From: Paracoccus stylophorae
Lineage (GTDB): Bacteria; Pseudomonadota; Alphaproteobacteria; Rhodobacterales; Rhodobacteraceae
Length of the DNA stretch: 64,000 nt
Direction: 5' to 3'
Assembly: GCF_028553765.1 (NCBI RefSeq)
Contig: NZ_CP067134.1
Span: 343,501 to 407,500, forward strand
In this document: in pieces, positions 8,063 through 16,606 of the stretch
Position numbering within the stretch: position 1 is the first letter of the stretch
Layout of the letters: every line of letters begins with the position of its first letter
The notes under the pieces: generated by a model
What the model was told of the DNA's origin: nothing
Databases searched by the model: none
Seen by the model: the letters and a program-made list of their open reading frames with translations, nothing else
Translations under genes and position numbers: made by a program

Positions 8063-9526
8063 ATGCGACGCGGGCGCGGTTTTCACACGCTGGCCAAGGA
8101 CCTGGACCGCGTCACCCATGCCGAAGAGGCGCAGCGCCACGCCTTCGTGCCGGTGCTGCGTCTGGGGCTGGCGGTGCTGATGCTGGTGGCCGGGCTGGTC
8201 GCGGCGATGGGGCTGGGATTGCAGCAGCCCAATCTTGCCGCCCTGATCGCGGCTCTGGTCGTGGCCGGATGGCTGGGACTGGCGATCGGGTCGAACGATG
8301 TCGCCAACTCGCTTGGGCCGGCCTACGGCGCGGGCGCCATCGGGCTGATGCCGGGGCTGATGCTGATCGCGCTGGCCGAGATCGCCGGCGCCAGCCTGGC
8401 CGGCGGCGCGGTGACGCAGCGGCTGGCGGTCGGCATCGTCGATCCGGCGCAGCTTGCGCCGGGGCCGCTGGCGCAGGTGGTGATGCTGTCGGCGCTGGTC
8501 GGGGCGGCGGCGTGGATCACCGCCGCGACCGCCGCGGGCCTGCCGGTCAGCACCTCGCATTCCATCGTCGGCGGCATCGCCGGGGCGGGGATCGCGGCAT
8601 TCGGCGCATCCTCGGTCGGGTGGGGGGCGCTGGCGGCCATCGCGACCACATGGATGCTGACACCGCTGCTGGCCGGGGCGCTGGCCGGGGCGCTGGTCGT
8701 CGTGCTGCGCCGGAACGTGCTCGAGGCGCCGGATCGCGGGCGTGCCGCGCTGCGCTGGCTGCCGCCGATGGTCGGGGCGATGTGCGGGCTGTTTGCGGCC
8801 TATGCGATGCTTCTGGCGCGGCCCGTGACCGGCACCGCGCTGGCCTTGCCTGCGGGCGCGGTCGCGGCGCTGATCGGCGGGGCCTTGATGCGCCGCAATC
8901 TGGTCCGGGAACTGGCGGGCGGCGCGGACAGGGGCGGCAGCAAGCGGCTGTTTCGCCCGCCGCTGCTGGTCGCGGCCGCGATGATGGGCTTTGCCCATGG
9001 CGCCAATGACGTGGGCAACGTCGCCGGTCCGCTTTCGGTGGTTCTGGGCGGCGGATCGGCTGCCGCCATCGCCGCGCTGCCGACCGCCTCGTGGTCCACC
9101 GCCTCGCTTCCCGTCGCGGCGCTGCTGCTGGCCGCGCTGGCCATCGCGCTTGGCACGCTGATGTTCGGGCGCAGGCTGGTGGTGATGGTCGGCAGCGGCA
9201 TCACCCGGCTGAACGCGGCGCGCGCCTTTTGCGTCTCGCTGGCCACGGCGGTGACGGTGCTGACGGCCTCGGCCTTCGGTTTGCCGGTGTCGACGACCCA
9301 TGTGGCGGTGGGCGGCGTGTTCGGCGTGGGATTTGCACGCGAATGGCTGGATCGGCGCGCCGCAAGGAACCGCCTGCCCGTTCCGGCCGAGGAAAACCGC
9401 CGCCGGTTGCTGATCCGCCGCAGCCACGTGGCGACGATCACCGTCGCCTGGATCGTCACCGTGCCGGTGACGGCGTTGCTGGGCGGGCTGGGCTGTCGGC
9501 TGATCCTGTGGGCCGCCGCGCCCTGA
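8063..9526 (+). CDS. Inorganic phosphate transporter, PiT family (first of two)
   Basis: 487 aa from ATG 8063; GTG 8060 is one codon earlier. The duplicated PiT signature is present as GSNDVANSLG (residues ~76-85) and AHGANDVGNVAGP (around Asn315). Helices such as LRLGLAVLMLVAGLVAAMG surround them. PVSTSHSIVGG and PVSTTHVAVGG are the paired substrate loops. It is an inner-membrane H+- or cation-coupled phosphate carrier. A second member is at 14834-16318 with the stricter GANDVANNMG form. The stop at 9524-9526 directly abuts the pncB stop on the other strand. Confidence 0.92.
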   Translation: MRRGRGFHTLAKDLDRVTHAEEAQRHAFVPVLRLGLAVLMLVAGLVAAMGLGLQQPNLAALIAALVVAGWLGLAIGSNDVANSLGPAYGAGAIGLMPGLMLIALAEIAGASLAGGAVTQRLAVGIVDPAQLAPGPLAQVVMLSALVGAAAWITAATAAGLPVSTSHSIVGGIAGAGIAAFGASSVGWGALAAIATTWMLTPLLAGALAGALVVVLRRNVLEAPDRGRAALRWLPPMVGAMCGLFAAYAMLLARPVTGTALALPAGAVAALIGGALMRRNLVRELAGGADRGGSKRLFRPPLLVAAAMMGFAHGANDVGNVAGPLSVVLGGGSAAAIAALPTASWSTASLPVAALLLAALAIALGTLMFGRRLVVMVGSGITRLNAARAFCVSLATAVTVLTASAFGLPVSTTHVAVGGVFGVGFAREWLDRRAARNRLPVPAEENRRRLLIRRSHVATITVAWIVTVPVTALLGGLGCRLILWAAAP

Positions 9527-10819
9527 TCAGACCAGCACCGGGATCGCCTGTTGCTCGGTCGCCTCGAAGATCCGGCGATAGCGGGCGATCTCGTCCGCGG
9601 GGCCGGTGGCCTTGGCGGGGTTGTCCGACAGCTTGACCGTGGGCCGCCCGTTCGCGGCCACCGCCTTGCAGACCAGGCTGAACGGCGCCAGCCCGTCGCC
9701 CGCGACCAGACCGCGAAAATCGTTGGTCAGCAGCGTGCCCCAGCCAAAGCTGACCTTGACGCGGTCGTGGAACCGGTGATGCAGATCGACGATCTTCTCG
9801 ACGTCCAGCCCGTCCGAGAAGATGATCAGCTTGCGGCGCGGGTCCTCGCCCCGTTCGCGCCACCAGCGGATCGCGGCCTCGGCCCCCTCGACCGGGTCGC
9901 CGCTGTCGATGCGGATACCGGTCCAGCCCGCCAGCCAGTCGGGGGCGTGTTCCAGAAAACCCGCGGTGCCATAGGTGTCGGGCAGGATGACGCGCAGATT
10001 GCCCTCGTGCTCCTCGTGCCAGTCGGCCAGCACGTCATAGGGGGCGCGGCGCAGTTCTTCGTCGGTGTCGGCAAGCGCGGCATAGACCATGGGCAGTTCA
10101 TGGGCGTTGGTGCCGATGGCCTCGATGTCGCGGCGCATCGCGATCAGGCAGTTCGAGGTGCCGGTAAAGCGTTCGCCCAGCCCTTCCATCATCGCCTGCA
10201 CGCACCAGTCCTGCCACAGAAAGCTGTGCCGCCGCCGGGTGCCGAAATCCGCGATGCGCAGGTTGTCGAGCTGGCGCAGCGCCTGCACCTTTTCCCACAG
10301 ACGGGTCATCGCGCGCGCATACAGCACCTGCAATTCGAACCGTCCCATGTCCTTCAGCACCGCGCGCGAGCGCAACTCCATCAGGATCGCCAGCGCGGGG
10401 ATTTCCCACAGCATCACCTCGGGCCATTTGCCCTCGAAGATCAGCTCGTACTGGCCGTCGCGCTTTTCCAGCTGATAGGGCGGCAGCCGCAGCCCTTCCA
10501 GAAACTCCATGAAATCCGACCGGAACATCTGCCGGCGCCCGTAAAACGTGTTGCCGCGCAGCCAGGTGCTTTCCCCCCGGCTCAGCCGCAGGCCGCGCAC
10601 ATGGTCAAGCTGTTCGCGCAACTCGCCCTCATCGACCAGCTCGGCCAGGCGGATGGATCTGGTGCGGTTGATCAGGCTGAAGGTGACGGTGGTGTCGGGA
10701 CGGTTGCGGAACACCGACTGGCACATCAGCAGCTTGTAGAAATCGGTGTCGATCAGCGACCGCACGATCGGGTCGATCTTCCATTTGTGGTTATAGACGC
10801 GCGTGGCGATATCGACCAT
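9527..10819 (-). CDS. pncB: Nicotinate phosphoribosyltransferase
   Basis: 430 aa. The start [19 protein letters not shown], the [16 protein letters not shown] strand, the [14 protein letters not shown] segment with the conserved His that is phosphorylated in PncB, and [15 protein letters not shown] are diagnostic of bacterial PncB. The enzyme converts nicotinate and PRPP, with ATP, to nicotinate mononucleotide in the Preiss-Handler NAD salvage route. It lies 71 bp downstream of pncA on the same strand, so the two probably form an operon taking nicotinamide to NaMN. It is cytosolic. Confidence 0.95.
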   Translation of the reverse strand: MVDIATRVYNHKWKIDPIVRSLIDTDFYKLLMCQSVFRNRPDTTVTFSLINRTRSIRLAELVDEGELREQLDHVRGLRLSRGESTWLRGNTFYGRRQMFRSDFMEFLEGLRLPPYQLEKRDGQYELIFEGKWPEVMLWEIPALAILMELRSRAVLKDMGRFELQVLYARAMTRLWEKVQALRQLDNLRIADFGTRRRHSFLWQDWCVQAMMEGLGERFTGTSNCLIAMRRDIEAIGTNAHELPMVYAALADTDEELRRAPYDVLADWHEEHEGNLRVILPDTYGTAGFLEHAPDWLAGWTGIRIDSGDPVEGAEAAIRWWRERGEDPRRKLIIFSDGLDVEKIVDLHHRFHDRVKVSFGWGTLLTNDFRGLVAGDGLAPFSLVCKAVAANGRPTVKLSDNPAKATGPADEIARYRRIFEATEQQAIPVLV

Positions 10820-10890
10820 CGGCGGCCCCCCTTGTTGTCAACGCATTGGTGCCCCGAAAGACTTTGCCTGCGCAAGGCCGCGCAGAACCC

Positions 10891-11487
10891 CTAGCGCAGG
10901 ACCACCCCGGCCTCGCGCATCCGCTGTCGCGCCGCGTCCCGGCTGCGGTCCAGGTCGATGGCGCGGGTCGCGTCCTCGATCACGGTGGCGGAAAAGCCCA
11001 GCTTGAGGGCGTCCACCGCGCTCCAGGCGACGCAGAAATCATGGGCCAGCCCGACCAGTGTCAGATCCGTCAGGTCGCGTTCGCGCAGATAGCCGGCCAT
11101 GCCGGTCGCCGTCTCGTGGTCGTTTTCGAAGAAGGCGGAATAGCTGTCGATCTGCGGGCGGAACCCCTTGCGGACGATCAGATCGGCCTGGTCCAGATCC
11201 AGTTCGGGGTGAAACGCGGCGCCATCGGTGCCGATCACGCAATGGCGCGGCCACAGCACCTGCGGGCCATAGGGCATCCGGGTCACGCTGAACGGCTCGG
11301 CCCCCGCATGGTTGTCGGCAAAGCTGGCATGGGTGGCGGGGTGCCAGTCCTGCGTCAGCACCACGGCATCGAAATCCGCCATCAGGGCGTTGATCTGGCC
11401 CACGATCTGGTCCCCGCCCGACACCGCCAGCGCGCCGCCGGGGCAGAAATCGTTCTGCATGTCGATCACGATCAGCGCCTTGCCCAT
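10891..11487 (-). CDS. pncA: Nicotinamidase (bifunctional nicotinamidase/pyrazinamidase)
   Basis: 198 aa. The isochorismatase-like fold begins ALIVIDMQNDFCPGGAL with catalytic Asp9. The metal site is TQDWHPATH, and the catalytic Cys lies in LVGLAHDFCVAWSAVDA near the C-terminus. The enzyme deamidates nicotinamide to nicotinate, the substrate of the adjacent pncB product. The promoter should lie in the 133-bp divergent region shared with the interrupted trhO gene (11488-11620), where I see no clear operator. Confidence 0.95.
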   Translation of the reverse strand: MGKALIVIDMQNDFCPGGALAVSGGDQIVGQINALMADFDAVVLTQDWHPATHASFADNHAGAEPFSVTRMPYGPQVLWPRHCVIGTDGAAFHPELDLDQADLIVRKGFRPQIDSYSAFFENDHETATGMAGYLRERDLTDLTLVGLAHDFCVAWSAVDALKLGFSATVIEDATRAIDLDRSRDAARQRMREAGVVLR

Positions 11488-11861
11488 GCCCTGTTTCCCC
11501 TGTCTTCACCGCCTTGCTGACCAGAAACCGCGATTGCCGCCCGCTTTGCAAGCCCTGCGGCCGGGTTTTCGCCGTGCAACGGCCTTGCGCCGGCCGGTGC
11601 GGCTGGATTATGCCGCGCTTATGCCGATCGTCGCTGCGCTTTACCATTTCACCCGGTTTTCGGACCCCGCCGCCCTGCGCGATCCGCTGGCGCGTCTGGC
11701 CTGCGCGCAGGGGGTGCGCGGCACGCTGCTGCTGGCGCCCGAGGGGGTCAACGGCACGATTGCGGGCACCCGGGCGGGGGTCGATGCGGTGCTGGCGCAT
11801 ATTCGCGGGCTGCCCGGATGCGGCGGGCTGGACTGGAAGGAAAGCACCGCCGCCGAAATGC

Positions 11862-11870
11862 CCTTCGGCC
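11862..11870. repeat. Left copy of 9-bp target-site duplication
   Basis: CCTTCGGCC immediately before the left inverted repeat. It is repeated exactly at 12921-12929 after the right end. The original trhO codons through this site can be rejoined without loss. Confidence 0.95.
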
Positions 11871-11888
11871 GGCTCTGTTGCACAAATC
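11871..11888 (+). repeat. IS left terminal inverted repeat
   Basis: GGCTCTGTTGCACAAATC, the exact reverse complement of 12903-12920. It resembles the 18-bp ends of IS903. Confidence 0.95.
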
Positions 11889-11924
11889 GGCTGCTGATCG
11901 GACTTCCCCTTTCCCCGGACAGAT

Positions 11925-12857
11925 TTATCCTGCGACCTCTGTGATGGGCGTGCCGAGCGCGGTGAAGCCGTTGAGCACGGCGACGCGCACCTGGAACTCC
12001 GCGACCTGACGGTCGAACTCGCGTGCGGATAGGCGCTGACCCAGCAGCTTGACGCAGTGCATCTTGGTTTCTGCGCGGCTTCGGCGGTGATAGCCGCTCC
12101 ATCGTCGCCAGATTGTCCGCCCGACGCGCTTCGATGTGCGCAGGATCTCGTTGCGGGCGACAGCCCCGGCTGTGTCGGGCTTCCAGGGCTTGGCGTTCTT
12201 GCGAGGCGGGATGATCGCCGCGGCACCGCGCGCGGCGATGGCGTCGTGGCACTTGCGGGTGTCGAAAGCACCATCTGCCGTGACGCTGGCGATCTCCTGG
12301 TCGGGTGGTATCTGGTCCAGAAGTTCGGGCAGCATGGGCGCGTCACCGACGTCGCTGGTGGTGAACTCGGCCGCCCGGATTTCCAGTGATTTCTCGTCGA
12401 TCCCGATGTGGATCTTGCGCCAGACCCTGCGCTTCGTGCCGCCATGTTTGCGGGCGTTCCACTCGCCTTCACCCTCGACCTTGATCCCGGTGCTGTCGAC
12501 CAGCAGGTGCAGCGGACCGGCCGATCCGCGGTAGGGGATGTTGACCTTCAGGGTCTTCTGGCGCCGCGACAGCGTGCTGAAGTCGGGCACCGCCCAGTCC
12601 AGGCCGATCAACCGCAGCAGGCTCTCGACGAAGCCCGTCGTCTGCCTGAGCGCCATCCCGAACAGCACTTTCATCGTGAGGCAGGTCTGGATGGCTGCGT
12701 CGCTGTAGTCCGCTTGTCGCCCGCGCTTGCCAGTCGGCGCGGCCTTCCACGTCATGGCGGGGTCGAACCAGATCGTCAGAGAGCCGCGGCGCTTGAGCGC
12801 TTGGTTATAGGCGGGCCAGTTCCTGGTCTTGTAGATCGGGGGTGTCGGTCTGCTCAT
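11925..12857 (-). CDS. IS5-family DDE transposase
   Basis: 310 aa, close to the 307 aa of the IS903 transposase. The catalytic triad is visible: Asp121 in LLVDSTGIKV, Asp195 in SVTADGAFDT and Glu263 in YHRRSRAETK, the Y-R-E signature block of IS5 transposases. The order of motifs (NWPAYNQALKRRGSLTIW at the start, GEGEWNARKHG, RRVWRKIH) matches the IS903 group. It catalyses cut-and-paste style movement of the surrounding element. The frame is complete with its own ATG at 12857, so the protein appears functional. It is oriented against trhO. Confidence 0.96.
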   Translation of the reverse strand: MSRPTPPIYKTRNWPAYNQALKRRGSLTIWFDPAMTWKAAPTGKRGRQADYSDAAIQTCLTMKVLFGMALRQTTGFVESLLRLIGLDWAVPDFSTLSRRQKTLKVNIPYRGSAGPLHLLVDSTGIKVEGEGEWNARKHGGTKRRVWRKIHIGIDEKSLEIRAAEFTTSDVGDAPMLPELLDQIPPDQEIASVTADGAFDTRKCHDAIAARGAAAIIPPRKNAKPWKPDTAGAVARNEILRTSKRVGRTIWRRWSGYHRRSRAETKMHCVKLLGQRLSAREFDRQVAEFQVRVAVLNGFTALGTPITEVAG

Positions 12858-12902
12858 GCAGTCAAGCTACCACGCTGGATTCACGAGATGAATCCCTCAC
12901 GC

Positions 12903-12920
12903 GATTTGTGCAACAGAGCC
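12903..12920 (-). repeat. IS right terminal inverted repeat
   Basis: Perfect 18-bp reverse complement of the left end. It lies 45 bp upstream of the transposase start, so the promoter of the transposase sits within or just inside this end. Confidence 0.95.
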
Positions 12921-12929
12921 CCTTCGGCC
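12921..12929. repeat. Right copy of 9-bp target-site duplication
   Basis: CCTTCGGCC directly after the right inverted repeat, identical to 11862-11870. Nine base pairs is the value expected for IS903-group transposition. Confidence 0.95.
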
Positions 12930-13578
12930 GCCTGAAGGTGCGGCTGAAGCGCGAGATCGTGACGATGGGCCAGCCCGATGTCGATCCGGCCGCCGCGGTC
13001 GGACATTACGTCGATCCGGCCGACTGGAACGCGCTGATCGGCGCGCCCGATGTCGCCGTGATCGACACGCGCAACGATTACGAGGTCGAGATCGGCACGT
13101 TCCGCGGCGCCGTCGATCCCGGCACCGCCAGCTTTCGCGACTTTCCCGCATGGTGGCAGCGCAACGCCCACCGCTTTGCGGGCAAACGCATCGCCATGTT
13201 CTGCACCGGCGGCATACGCTGCGAGAAATCGACCAATTACCTGCTGTCGCAGGGCGTGCGCGACGTGTTCCACCTGAAGGGCGGGATCCTGAAATATCTT
13301 GAGGATGTGCCCGCCGACGACAGCCTGTGGCAGGGCGAATGTTTCGTCTTCGATCAGCGCGTCAGCCTGACCCACGGGCTGCAACAGGGGCGGCACGGGC
13401 TGTGTCACGCCTGCCGCCGCCCGCTGGCGCCCGAGGATCGCGACCGGCCCGAATACGAGGAAGGCGCAAGCTGCCATCGCTGCGCGGGCGAATACAGCGA
13501 CGCCGACCGCGCCCGGTTCCGCGAACGCCAGCGCCAGTTCGATCTGGCGGCCGCGCGCGCGGATCGGGACGGCGCGAC

Positions 13579-14670
13579 CTAGGACGCCTCGGCCCGGTTC
13601 GAGCGGACCGAGGACCACAGCGACAGCCCGATCAGGCCGGCCCCGCCCAGCCCGGTCACGACCTCGGGGATGTGGAACAGCGATTGGGCGTACATGATCA
13701 CCGACAGCGCGATGATCGCATAGAAGGCACCGTGTTCAAGATAGCGATACTGGGTCAGCGTGCCCTTTTCGACCAGCATGATGGTCATCGAACGCACATA
13801 CATCGCCCCGATTCCCAGCCCGATGGCGATGACGAACAGGTTCTGGCTGAGGGCGAAGGCCCCGATCACGCCGTCAAAGCTGAAGGACGCGTCCAGAACC
13901 TCAAGATACAGGAACGCGCCCACGCCGCCCGCCGCCGCCGTCTTGCGCGCGCCCTGCGCATGGTCCAGGAACCCGCCCAGAACCTCGACCAGCAGAAATG
14001 TCAGCAGGCCCCAGATCGCGGCCGAAAAGAACACCTGCTGCGCGGCCGCATCGGGTTGCAGCCGCGCGAATCCCAGCACGGCCAGCAGCGCGATGGCGAC
14101 CTCGATCCCGCGGATGGTGGCATAGCGCGCCATCTTGTCCTCGATCCAGCGGACCCAGTGCACGTCTTTCTCGTGGTCGAAGAAAAAGCTGAGACCGACC
14201 ATCATCAGGAACGTCCCGCCGAAGGCCGCGATGGGCAGATGCGCGTCGTGCATGATGCGGGCGTATTCGGCAGGCCGGGCCGCCGCCAGCACCAGCGCCT
14301 GCCAGGGGCCGATCCCGGCCGCGATCACCACGATCAGCAGCGGAAACACGACCCGCATCCCGAACACCGCGATCAGGATGCCCCAGGTCAGAAAACGCCG
14401 CTGCCATTCCGGGCGCATCGACTTCAGCTTGTTGGCGTTGACGATGGCGTTGTCGAAGGACAGCGAGATTTCCAGCACCGCCAGCACCGCGCAGATGAAG
14501 AAGACCGTCAGCGTGCCGCCGACCGTGCCCGTCGTCTGCCAGCCCAGTGCCGCCCCCAGCGCCAGCCCAACTGCGGTGACGATGAACGCCCACCGGAAAT
14601 AGCCCAGGATCGGGGCGGTTCCCGTTCCGGCGCGCCGGGCATCGCCCGAAGATGAAGTGCTGTCCTGCAT
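13579..14670 (-). CDS. DUF475 integral membrane protein (TerC-like superfamily)
   Basis: 363 aa with about eight to nine hydrophobic helices. Two related acidic segments, LEISLSFDNAIVNANKLKSM (about residue 70) and YLEVLDASFSFDGVIGAFAL (about residue 245), are the paired motifs of the TerC/DUF475 superfamily, thought to handle metal ions at the membrane. A short Ser-rich cytosolic N-terminus precedes the first helix. TerC-type proteins are linked to tellurite, manganese and calcium handling. The exact ion for DUF475 is not established. Its stop overlaps the trhO stop in the 4 bases CTAG (13579-13582). The gene lies 163 bp downstream of a PiT phosphate carrier on the same strand. Confidence 0.85.
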   Translation of the reverse strand: MQDSTSSSGDARRAGTGTAPILGYFRWAFIVTAVGLALGAALGWQTTGTVGGTLTVFFICAVLAVLEISLSFDNAIVNANKLKSMRPEWQRRFLTWGILIAVFGMRVVFPLLIVVIAAGIGPWQALVLAAARPAEYARIMHDAHLPIAAFGGTFLMMVGLSFFFDHEKDVHWVRWIEDKMARYATIRGIEVAIALLAVLGFARLQPDAAAQQVFFSAAIWGLLTFLLVEVLGGFLDHAQGARKTAAAGGVGAFLYLEVLDASFSFDGVIGAFALSQNLFVIAIGLGIGAMYVRSMTIMLVEKGTLTQYRYLEHGAFYAIIALSVIMYAQSLFHIPEVVTGLGGAGLIGLSLWSSVRSNRAEAS

Positions 14671-14757
14671 GAATACATGTCTCGGCGGCGTGGGAACGTC
14701 GCGACGCCGACATCACGCATGCGCCGCCGCATCCGCCAGAGGGGCCCGGTCGCCGAA

Positions 14758-14775
14758 CCGATCCGCCCGGATCGG
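14758..14775 (-). terminator. Hairpin between PiT gene and DUF475 gene
   Basis: CCGATCCG and CGGATCGG pair perfectly around a two-base centre, 59 bases past the PiT stop. There is no following T-run, so termination is uncertain; it could equally be a leader structure of the DUF475 transcript. Confidence 0.3.
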
Positions 14776-14833
14776 GGCGGTCCGCGCGGATATAGCATCG
14801 CCGGGCGCGCGCGGAAAGCCCGGACCGCGCCGG

Positions 14834-16318
14834 TCAGTCGGTGATCAGGCGCAGGCCCAGGAAGATCGCCGCCGACAGGGTCGCGGCGGCGGGCACGGTG
14901 ACGATCCACGCCGCGGCGATGGTCAGCACATGCGACCGGCGCACCAGCTTGCGCCGGCTGCGTTCCTCGGGGGCGATGCGGGGGCGGTCGGGGTCCTCGA
15001 TCTGGGCCTTGCGCAGCCGTCGCGCCGTGTCCCATTCGCGAAAGAACCCGACGCCGAAGATCGCGCCGACCGCGATATGGGTGGAACTGACCGGCAGGCC
15101 CAGCCAGCTTGCCACGATCACGGTGATCGCCGCCGACAGCGCCACGCAATAGGCCCGCATCGGGTTCAGCTTGGTGATCTGGCTGCCGACCATGCGGATC
15201 AGCTTGGGCCCGAACAGGAACAGCCCGAACGAGATGCCGAAGGCGCCGATCAGCATCACCCAGATCGGAATGTCGATCTGGTCCGCGACATCGCCGCCCT
15301 GCGCCGCCTGCACGATGGCGGCCAGCGGGCCGACGGCGTTGGCCACGTCGTTGGCCCCATGCGCAAAGCTGAGCAGCGCGGCCGACACGACCAGCGGGAT
15401 GCCGAACAGCACCTTCAGCGACTTGTTGCGGTTTTCCAGCCCGCGCGACTGCCGCCGGATCACCGGGATCATCACCAGCCAGACCGCGACGCCCAGCGCC
15501 GCCCCCAGCATCAGCGACATTCCCAGCGTGATGTCGAAAAGATGCTTCAGCCCCTTCAGCGCCAGATAGGCGGCAAAGGTGCCGGCCATAATCCCCACCA
15601 GCACCGGCACCCAGCGCCGCGCCGCCCGGATCTTGTCGGGCTGATAGATGATGCGCGCCTTGATGAACCACAGAAATCCTGCCGCGACCAGCCCGCCCAG
15701 CGCCGGCGACACGACCCAGCTGGCCGCGATCGAGCCCATCATCGACCAGTCCACCGACGCGAACCCGGCCGCGGCGATGCCCGCGCCCATCACCCCGCCG
15801 ACCACCGAATGGGTGGTCGAGACGGGCGCGCCGATCCAGGTCGCCAGGTTGACCCACAGCGCCGATGACAGCAGCGCCGCCATCATCGCCCACAGGAAGA
15901 TGTCGGGCGCGCCGATGCTTTCGGGCGCGATGATGCCCTTCGAGATGGTTGTGACCACGTCGCCGCCGGCGATCAGCGCCCCGGCGCTTTCGAAGATCGC
16001 GGCGATGACGATGGCGCCGCCCATCGTCAGCGCGTTGGCGCCCACCGCCGGACCCATGTTGTTGGCGACGTCGTTGGCGCCGATATTCAGCGCCATATAG
16101 GCGCCGAAGGCGGCGGCGATGGCCACGACCGGACCATTGCTGCTTTTGTCCAGAAACAACGTGGCGGCCAGCGCCGCCAGCAGGATGAAGATGAACGAAA
16201 TCCCCGGCCCGACCAGCGGGCGACCGATATAGGCCGTTGCGACTTCCAGCGCCGAAAACCGGCTGAGATCGCGATCGAGTGTTTCCAGATGGCGCGCTTC
16301 CAGATCTCTGTCGGCCAT
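14834..16318 (-). CDS. Inorganic phosphate transporter, PiT family (second of two)
   Basis: 494 aa. It carries both canonical PiT signatures: NIGANDVANNMGP (Asn82-Asp83) and AHGANDVANAVGP near residue 325. The paired loops are PVSTTHSVVGG and PVSSTHIAVGA. About ten to twelve hydrophobic helices are apparent, with a charged cytosolic N-terminus (MADRDLEARHLETLDRDL) and a basic loop, RSRRKLVRRSHV. It is a low-affinity inner-membrane phosphate symporter, perhaps also carrying metal-phosphate complexes. It is related to, but distinct from, the PiT at 8063-9526. The two share the RRSHV-x-TI-x-x-AWIVTVP terminal block, so they are paralogues. It faces the decarboxylase gene across a 288-bp divergent region in which I find no recognisable operator. 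Confidence 0.94.
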   Translation of the reverse strand: MADRDLEARHLETLDRDLSRFSALEVATAYIGRPLVGPGISFIFILLAALAATLFLDKSSNGPVVAIAAAFGAYMALNIGANDVANNMGPAVGANALTMGGAIVIAAIFESAGALIAGGDVVTTISKGIIAPESIGAPDIFLWAMMAALLSSALWVNLATWIGAPVSTTHSVVGGVMGAGIAAAGFASVDWSMMGSIAASWVVSPALGGLVAAGFLWFIKARIIYQPDKIRAARRWVPVLVGIMAGTFAAYLALKGLKHLFDITLGMSLMLGAALGVAVWLVMIPVIRRQSRGLENRNKSLKVLFGIPLVVSAALLSFAHGANDVANAVGPLAAIVQAAQGGDVADQIDIPIWVMLIGAFGISFGLFLFGPKLIRMVGSQITKLNPMRAYCVALSAAITVIVASWLGLPVSSTHIAVGAIFGVGFFREWDTARRLRKAQIEDPDRPRIAPEERSRRKLVRRSHVLTIAAAWIVTVPAAATLSAAIFLGLRLITD

Positions 16319-16606
16319 GATCCCCCCGGGGTATCCCAGCGCGTTGACTAGGCGTGTTTCCCGCGTGGATCAAGCGCCCCGCGGATCGCGGCGCGGGTTT
16401 TTGCGCCGGTATGGCTCGCCCGACGCTGCGTCGGGTCCGCGCGTCGGCCGCCGCGCCCGCCGGCAGGGGGTGTCGTGCGGGGCGGGGCGTGATCGCGCGC
16501 CATCCCGTCTTTACGATTGTAACATGCGGGCGTTGTGGGCCATCCTTGCCCCACAAGGTGCCAAAGCACCGCACGCGCGCGCGACGCGACAGTCTGGGGG
16601 TTGGGA

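Larger units (their letters stand above)
11871..12920 (-). mobile_element. IS5-family insertion sequence, IS903 group (1050 bp)
   Basis: The element is bounded by perfect 18-bp terminal inverted repeats, GGCTCTGTTGCACAAATC at 11871-11888 and its complement at 12903-12920. It is flanked by the 9-bp direct repeat CCTTCGGCC (11862-11870 and 12921-12929). One DDE transposase fills most of it. Length near 1.05 kb, an 18-bp repeat starting GGCTxTGTTG and a 9-bp duplication are the hallmarks of the IS903 group of IS5. It is inserted in trhO with its transposase antisense to that gene. Both ends and the transposase are intact, so it could still be mobile. Confidence 0.96.
11621..13582 (+). pseudogene. 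trhO: tRNA uridine(34) hydroxylase TrhO (rhodanese domain), disrupted by an insertion sequence
   Basis: The coding sequence is split into 11621-11870 (83 codons plus one base; starts MPIVAALYHFTRF, contains LLLAPEGVNGTIAG) and 12930-13582. Deleting the 1050-bp element and one copy of the 9-bp duplication restores a 903-base frame of 300 codons with no other lesion. The C-terminal part holds the rhodanese loop MFCTGGIRCEKST, the GGILKYLED motif and a Cys-rich tail (LCHACRRP, ASCHRCAGEY), as in TrhO/UPF0176. TrhO makes 5-hydroxyuridine at tRNA position 34 with O2. The left fragment would now end at 11944 inside the element; the right one lacks the N-terminal domain. The intact frame suggests a recent insertion. 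Confidence 0.93.

Noticed and set aside
7106..9427. 773-codon open frame on the minus strand
   Set aside because: It lies opposite arfB, the Nudix gene and a PiT gene and is a low-complexity Arg/Gly/Gln-rich translation typical of antisense frames in GC-rich DNA.
11871..12920. Assignment of the element to IS6/IS26 because its ends begin GGCTCTGTTGCA
   Set aside because: The transposase is an IS5-type DDE protein and the duplication is 9 bp, whereas IS6 elements have a different transposase and make 8-bp duplications.
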